Assembly (NCBI GenBank): GCA_947450745.1
Contig: CANFYD010000149.1
Location: 1 to 8,018, forward strand
Length of the DNA: 8,018 nucleotides
Direction: 5' to 3'
Source: Burkholderiales bacterium
Lineage (GTDB): Bacteria; Pseudomonadota; Gammaproteobacteria; Burkholderiales; Burkholderiaceae_C
Both the position numbers and the translations under genes were made by a program. The notes beneath the pieces are model-generated. The model ran no database searches and had not been told where the DNA came from. It was given only the letters and a program-made list of their open reading frames with translations. The stretch's first letter is position 1; the number at the start of each line of letters is the position of its first letter. Shown piece by piece: positions 5,589-8,018 of the stretch.

Positions 5589-6253
5589 GCGGGGCGATAG
5601 CTGGTTTCGCGCCCTTGGCTGACCAAACGCAAGCGCGCGGGCCGCACCAGACTTTGCCGGTCGAAGAACTCGTGGATGGGCAGACTGCTGTTGTTGACCC
5701 GGTCGACCCACTGCGTCAAGGGCTTGGGCGAAGGCAAATAGCCACGCAGCAGAAACAACGACACGGCGCGGCAGTTGTCCCAGGCCCAGAGGTCGTGCCA
5801 GCCCAGATCGCGCTCGCTCCACACGGAGCGCCGCGCCTGTGTGGGCAAGGCGCCCACTGCCTCTGCTGCGCTTTGGACGATGAACTCGGGCGCAATGATC
5901 AGCGTGTAGGCGCTGCGATAAGCCAGAAAATTGAGCAGATCCTGGCCTGCGCTTTTGCTCATGTGCGTCAGGCAGTCGCCAAGAATTACCAGCTCAAAGC
6001 GGCTGTCCAGCGCGTTGGCTTGCCAGTCGGCGGCGCTGCACAAGTGAACCTCGTGGTAGATGGCGTTCAAGCCAAAGCGCTCGGTGTGGGTGGGTTCGGC
6101 TTCAATGCCGACGCGCCGGCAGTGCGGCACCGCGCGGGACAGCAAGTGGCCGTATTTGCCCGCGCCTGCCCCAACGTCCAGCGCCGAGCTGGGTTGAAGC
6201 CACGTCAGCAAATCCTCCACCACCGAATCGAAAACTGAAAATGAACCGGACAT
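5585..6253 (-). CDS. Class I SAM-dependent methyltransferase
   Basis: This 222-aa protein has a Rossmann-type methyltransferase core. Motif I is ALDVGAGAGKYG (24-35), the acidic ribose-binding position follows the second strand in GIEAEP (49-54), and the motif IV strand with its following segment is FELVILGDCLTHM (86-98). The C-terminal third (about 130-222) has no recognisable family signature and may hold the substrate site. The ATG at 6253 is preceded by AAGAG nine bases upstream. It is the first gene of a two-gene operon; its TGA (5587-5585) overlaps the GTG of the glycosyltransferase, so the two products are made together and probably act on the same molecule, for instance a glycan, lipid or protein glycan. 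No substrate can be named. Small-molecule, sugar O-methyl or protein methylation are all possible. Confidence 0.85.
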   Translation of the reverse strand: MSGSFSVFDSVVEDLLTWLQPSSALDVGAGAGKYGHLLSRAVPHCRRVGIEAEPTHTERFGLNAIYHEVHLCSAADWQANALDSRFELVILGDCLTHMSKSAGQDLLNFLAYRSAYTLIIAPEFIVQSAAEAVGALPTQARRSVWSERDLGWHDLWAWDNCRAVSLFLLRGYLPSPKPLTQWVDRVNNSSLPIHEFFDRQSLVRPARLRLVSQGRETSYRPA

Positions 6254-6274
6254 CGCAATATTCTCTTAGCGGCG

Positions 6275-6290
6275 TGTGACGCTTGTCACC
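6275..6290. promoter_or_regulatory. CRP/FNR-family operator-like palindrome
   Basis: TGTGA at 6275-6279, six bases, then TCACC at 6286-6290 match the CRP consensus TGTGA-N6-TCACA at 9 of 10 positions. The perfect inner palindrome is GTGAC-GCTT-GTCAC (6276-6289). Its centre lies about 30 bp upstream of the methyltransferase ATG, where a bound protein would probably repress that gene, and about 70 bp upstream of the predicted start of FIST transcription, a position compatible with activation. The actual binding protein is unknown. Confidence 0.5.
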
Positions 6291-6316
6291 GTCAAGGCGA
6301 ATTCGAGGCTGAAAAG

Positions 6317-6346
6317 TCGACTAATTCGCATTTTTTAAGTTTTAAT
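6317..6346 (+). promoter_or_regulatory. Candidate sigma-70-like promoter for the FIST gene
   Basis: TCGACT (6317-6322, 4 of 6 matches to TTGACA) and TTTAAT (6341-6346, 5 of 6 to TATAAT) are 18 bp apart. Transcription would begin near 6353 and leave a leader of about 100 bases. An alternative -10, AATAAT at 6355-6360, has a poorer -35. Both are weak and rest on pattern alone. Confidence 0.3.
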
Positions 6347-6451
6347 CCCCGGTTAATAATTGTTTGGGCGCTAGCCGCACTGTCTGTGGGCCCTGAGCTT
6401 TCGGCGGGTGGATTCGAGGCGACCAGAATATTTTTGGACAGGATGAGATCA

Positions 6452-7612
6452 ATGAAAGTCGGACAAGTGGTGCTGCGTCAGCCCGAGCAGATGGTGGCGG
6501 GCTTGCAAAGTTTGCAAACGATCGCGCCGCAGATGCTGCTGGTGTTCGCCTCCATCGATATGCTGCACGCGGTGGCGGCACCGTTGGCGGCGGCGTTTCC
6601 GGCGGCGATCCGGGTCGGTTGCTCGACGGCGGGCGAGATATCGGCTGAAGGTGTCAGTGACCAGAGCTGCGTGGTCACGGCGCTGCACTTGGCCAAGTCC
6701 AGCGTGGTGGAGTCCTCGACGCGCTTGGCCGACATGGCGGATTCGCAAGCGGCCGGGCGGCGCCTCAGCGAGCAGTTGCCGGCGGCGGGCTTGAAAGCCG
6801 TGCTGGTTTTCGGTCAGGGCGTGGCGGTCAACGGCAGCGCTTTGATTCAAGGCATGGCCGATGTGCTGGGCGCCGACATTCCCATCACTGGCGGCTTGGC
6901 GGGTGATGCCGCCGCTTTCAAGGAAACCTGGGTGCTGGACCACACCGGCGTGCACAACGACCGTTTGGTCTGTGTCGGTTTCTACGGCGAAAGCCTCAGT
7001 TATTCCCATGGCTCGGCCGGCGGCTGGTCACCGTTCGGCCCGGCGCGCCGGGTCACCCGGGCTGCCCACAATGTGCTGTTCGAGCTGGACGGCGAACCGG
7101 CGCTGGAGGTCTACAAGCGCTACCTCGGCGACTACGCCAAGGATTTGCCCGCCGCCGGCTTGCTGTTCCCGTTTGCCATGCTGGGCAAGGACCACAGCGA
7201 GGCGGGTCTGATTCGCACCATTCTGGCGACCGATGAGGCCTTGGGCAGCCTGACCTTGGCGGGTGACATCGATACCGACGGCTATCTGCGTCTGATGCAC
7301 GCCAATACCGACGCCCTGGTCGAGGGGGCCGAGGTGGCGGCTCAAGCGGCCAAGCAGGACGCCCCGCAAGCGGCAGGTCAGCGCGCGGACGAAGTCGCGC
7401 AGAGTCTTGCCTTGCTGGTCAGCTGCGTCGGGCGCAAGTTGGTGATGGGGGGCCGGGTTGAAGAAGAAATCGAAGCGGTGGCGGAGCTGTTCGGTCCGAG
7501 TGCTCTGCTTGCGGGTTTTTATTCCAACGGCGAGATCAGCCCGCTGGCCGGCACGCGCGCTTGCAAGTTGCACAACCAGACGATGACGATCACTCGCATC
7601 GCTGAACTTTGA
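6452..7612 (+). CDS. FIST-domain sensor protein (FIST_N + FIST_C), NosP-like candidate
   Basis: This 386-aa soluble cytoplasmic protein is built of the two FIST domains. FIST_N (about 28-220) includes GCSTAGEIS (56-64), VFGQGVAVNG and ITGGLAGDAAAFKETWVL. FIST_C (about 225-380) ends with GFYSNGEISP (355-364), Cys371 and LHNQT (373-377). All are hallmarks of the family. I chose ATG 6452 because AGGA at 6440-6443 lies eight bases upstream and MKVGQVVL is a natural N-terminus. ATGs at 6443 and 6386 are in frame but less well placed. FIST proteins are sensory; one branch, NosP, binds haem and nitric oxide and controls a histidine kinase or cyclic-di-GMP enzyme encoded next door. The following gene fits such a partner, so a NosP-like role is plausible. 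Haem binding cannot be judged from sequence alone; amino-acid sensing is the family's other proposed role. Full length, no defects seen. Confidence 0.92.
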   Translation: MKVGQVVLRQPEQMVAGLQSLQTIAPQMLLVFASIDMLHAVAAPLAAAFPAAIRVGCSTAGEISAEGVSDQSCVVTALHLAKSSVVESSTRLADMADSQAAGRRLSEQLPAAGLKAVLVFGQGVAVNGSALIQGMADVLGADIPITGGLAGDAAAFKETWVLDHTGVHNDRLVCVGFYGESLSYSHGSAGGWSPFGPARRVTRAAHNVLFELDGEPALEVYKRYLGDYAKDLPAAGLLFPFAMLGKDHSEAGLIRTILATDEALGSLTLAGDIDTDGYLRLMHANTDALVEGAEVAAQAAKQDAPQAAGQRADEVAQSLALLVSCVGRKLVMGGRVEEEIEAVAELFGPSALLAGFYSNGEISPLAGTRACKLHNQTMTITRIAEL

Positions 7613-7639
7613 CTCGCTCACGTTGACGCCCGGCCCCCG

Positions 7640-7649
7640 ACCTCCTTTC
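7640..7649 (+). other. Anti-Shine-Dalgarno-like sequence directly before a start codon
   Basis: ACCTCCTTTC, directly touching the ATG at 7650, equals the 3' tail of 16S rRNA as it occurs in proteobacteria (CACCUCCUUUC). It therefore resembles the ribosome's own sequence rather than a binding site for it. No Shine-Dalgarno lies between the FIST stop and this ATG. It may be chance. Confidence 0.55.
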
Positions 7650-8018
7650 ATGCACAAATTATTGGCCAGGCAGACCCGGCGCTTGCTCGGGGCGGACGAT
7701 GCACAGCTCCCCGTGGTGCTGGCCGAGCTGGCGCAGTTGGCGCTGCGCGCCGATGTGTCGCCCGAGGCAGCCCGCTTGCTCGGCGGCTTAGGGGCGCTGC
7801 TGGAGCGGGTCGATGGGGCTTACGCGCAAAGCGATCGCGATCTGGACTTGAAAAGCCGCAGCCTAGCGTTGAGCTCGGTCGAGCTGACCCGGAACAACGA
7901 CAACATGCGCGCGGAACTGGCCAGCCGCCTGCGGGCCATCGAGTCGCTGCGCGAAACGGCGCACCGGCTGATGCAGGTGCGCGGCACCGACCTGCCCGCC
8001 GTGCTGGGCGACAACCTG
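7650..8018 (+). CDS. N-terminal part of a probable signalling protein (kinase or cyclic-di-GMP enzyme), 3' partial
   Basis: The frame runs open from ATG 7650 to the right edge, giving 123 residues and no stop. It starts MHKLLARQTRRLLG, has a helical, Leu/Ala-rich segment (about 20-55), then LLERVDGAYAQSDRDL (about 51-66), KSRSLALSSVELTRNNDNM (about 69-87) and a further heptad-rich stretch to about residue 110. This pattern, 'LLE.VD.AY...DRD...RSL.LSS.EL..N', is what I associate with the N-terminal coiled coil that precedes PAS, histidine-kinase or GGDEF domains in proteins encoded next to FIST genes. No catalytic domain falls within the window, so the output type is unknown. It lies 37 bp after the FIST gene with no terminator between, implying one operon. 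The start has no Shine-Dalgarno; an internal ATG at 7908 is far less likely. Composition and third-position GC fit a real gene. Confidence 0.75.
   Translation, partial: MHKLLARQTRRLLGADDAQLPVVLAELAQLALRADVSPEAARLLGGLGALLERVDGAYAQSDRDLDLKSRSLALSSVELTRNNDNMRAELASRLRAIESLRETAHRLMQVRGTDLPAVLGDNL

Larger units (their letters stand above)
6254..6451. promoter_or_regulatory. Divergent intergenic regulatory region
   Basis: This 198-bp gap separates the start of the methyltransferase/glycosyltransferase operon (left, - strand) from the FIST gene (right, + strand). It is the least GC-rich part of the window, with the strongest AT content at about 6321-6365. Promoters for both directions must lie here or in adjacent coding sequence. 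It contains a CRP-like palindrome near the left gene and TTTAAT/TAATAAT -10-like sequences in the middle, listed separately. An in-frame ATG at 6386 exists for the right-hand gene, but I treat 6386-6451 as leader. Confidence 0.75.

Noticed and set aside
4743..5600. A 285-codon open frame on the + strand opposite the glycosyltransferase
   Set aside because: No motif, basic low-complexity composition, and the - frame carries a full set of glycosyltransferase motifs.
5589..5822. Upstream extension of the glycosyltransferase to ATG 5822
   Set aside because: It would lie wholly inside the methyltransferase gene and adds 78 Arg/Ala/Gln-rich residues without family similarity; the GTGA overlap explains the start.
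5615..6238. A 207-codon open frame on the + strand opposite the methyltransferase
   Set aside because: It mirrors the real gene; the - frame has clear SAM-binding motifs and an ATG with a ribosome site.
6290..6295. TTGACG on the - strand as -35 of the methyltransferase promoter
   Set aside because: No acceptable -10 at 16-18 bp spacing; the real promoter may lie elsewhere in the gap.
6386..6451. Earlier start for the FIST gene at ATG 6386
   Set aside because: The added 22 residues do not resemble FIST N-termini, and AGGA at 6440-6443 points to ATG 6452.

Overview
The window looks like a chromosomal stretch from a high-GC betaproteobacterium, most likely Burkholderiales. The basis is the strong GC bias at third codon positions, the dense gene packing, and protein families (a Porin_5-like 'putative porin' next to a private ExbB/ExbD/TonB set, and a FIST protein next to a signalling protein) that I associate with that order. 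No species can be named from the sequence alone. No mobile element, CRISPR array, tRNA or rRNA was seen.

Region A (1-4568, + strand) is one gene train: an ExbB/TolQ/MotA-family proton channel (5' end cut by the window), two consecutive ExbD paralogues, a TonB-family protein whose ATG overlaps the preceding stop, an 82-bp gap, a large outer-membrane beta-barrel with a signal peptide and C-terminal Phe, and a secreted coiled-coil protein whose ribosome binding site overlaps the barrel's stop codon. Together they form a plausible dedicated trans-envelope device: a proton-driven inner-membrane motor, a periplasm-spanning TonB arm, and an outer-membrane barrel with a periplasmic partner. The barrel does not look like a classical plugged TonB-dependent receptor, which makes the pairing the most interesting part of the window.

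Region B (4569-6253, - strand) is a two-gene operon running towards region A: a class I SAM-dependent methyltransferase, then a GlcNAc-type glycosyltransferase resembling CAZy family GT60 (Pfam PF11397). They are coupled by a GTGA stop/start overlap. The 30-bp convergent gap between A and B contains a four-tract G-quadruplex motif.

Region C (6254-6451) is the only real intergenic regulatory region. It is AT-rich, separates divergent genes, and holds a near-consensus CRP/FNR-family palindrome and a weak sigma-70-like promoter.

Region D (6452-8018, + strand) carries a FIST_N/FIST_C sensor protein followed after 37 bp by the start of a coiled-coil-rich protein cut by the window end. That arrangement matches FIST/NosP sensors encoded beside their output kinase or cyclic-di-GMP enzyme.
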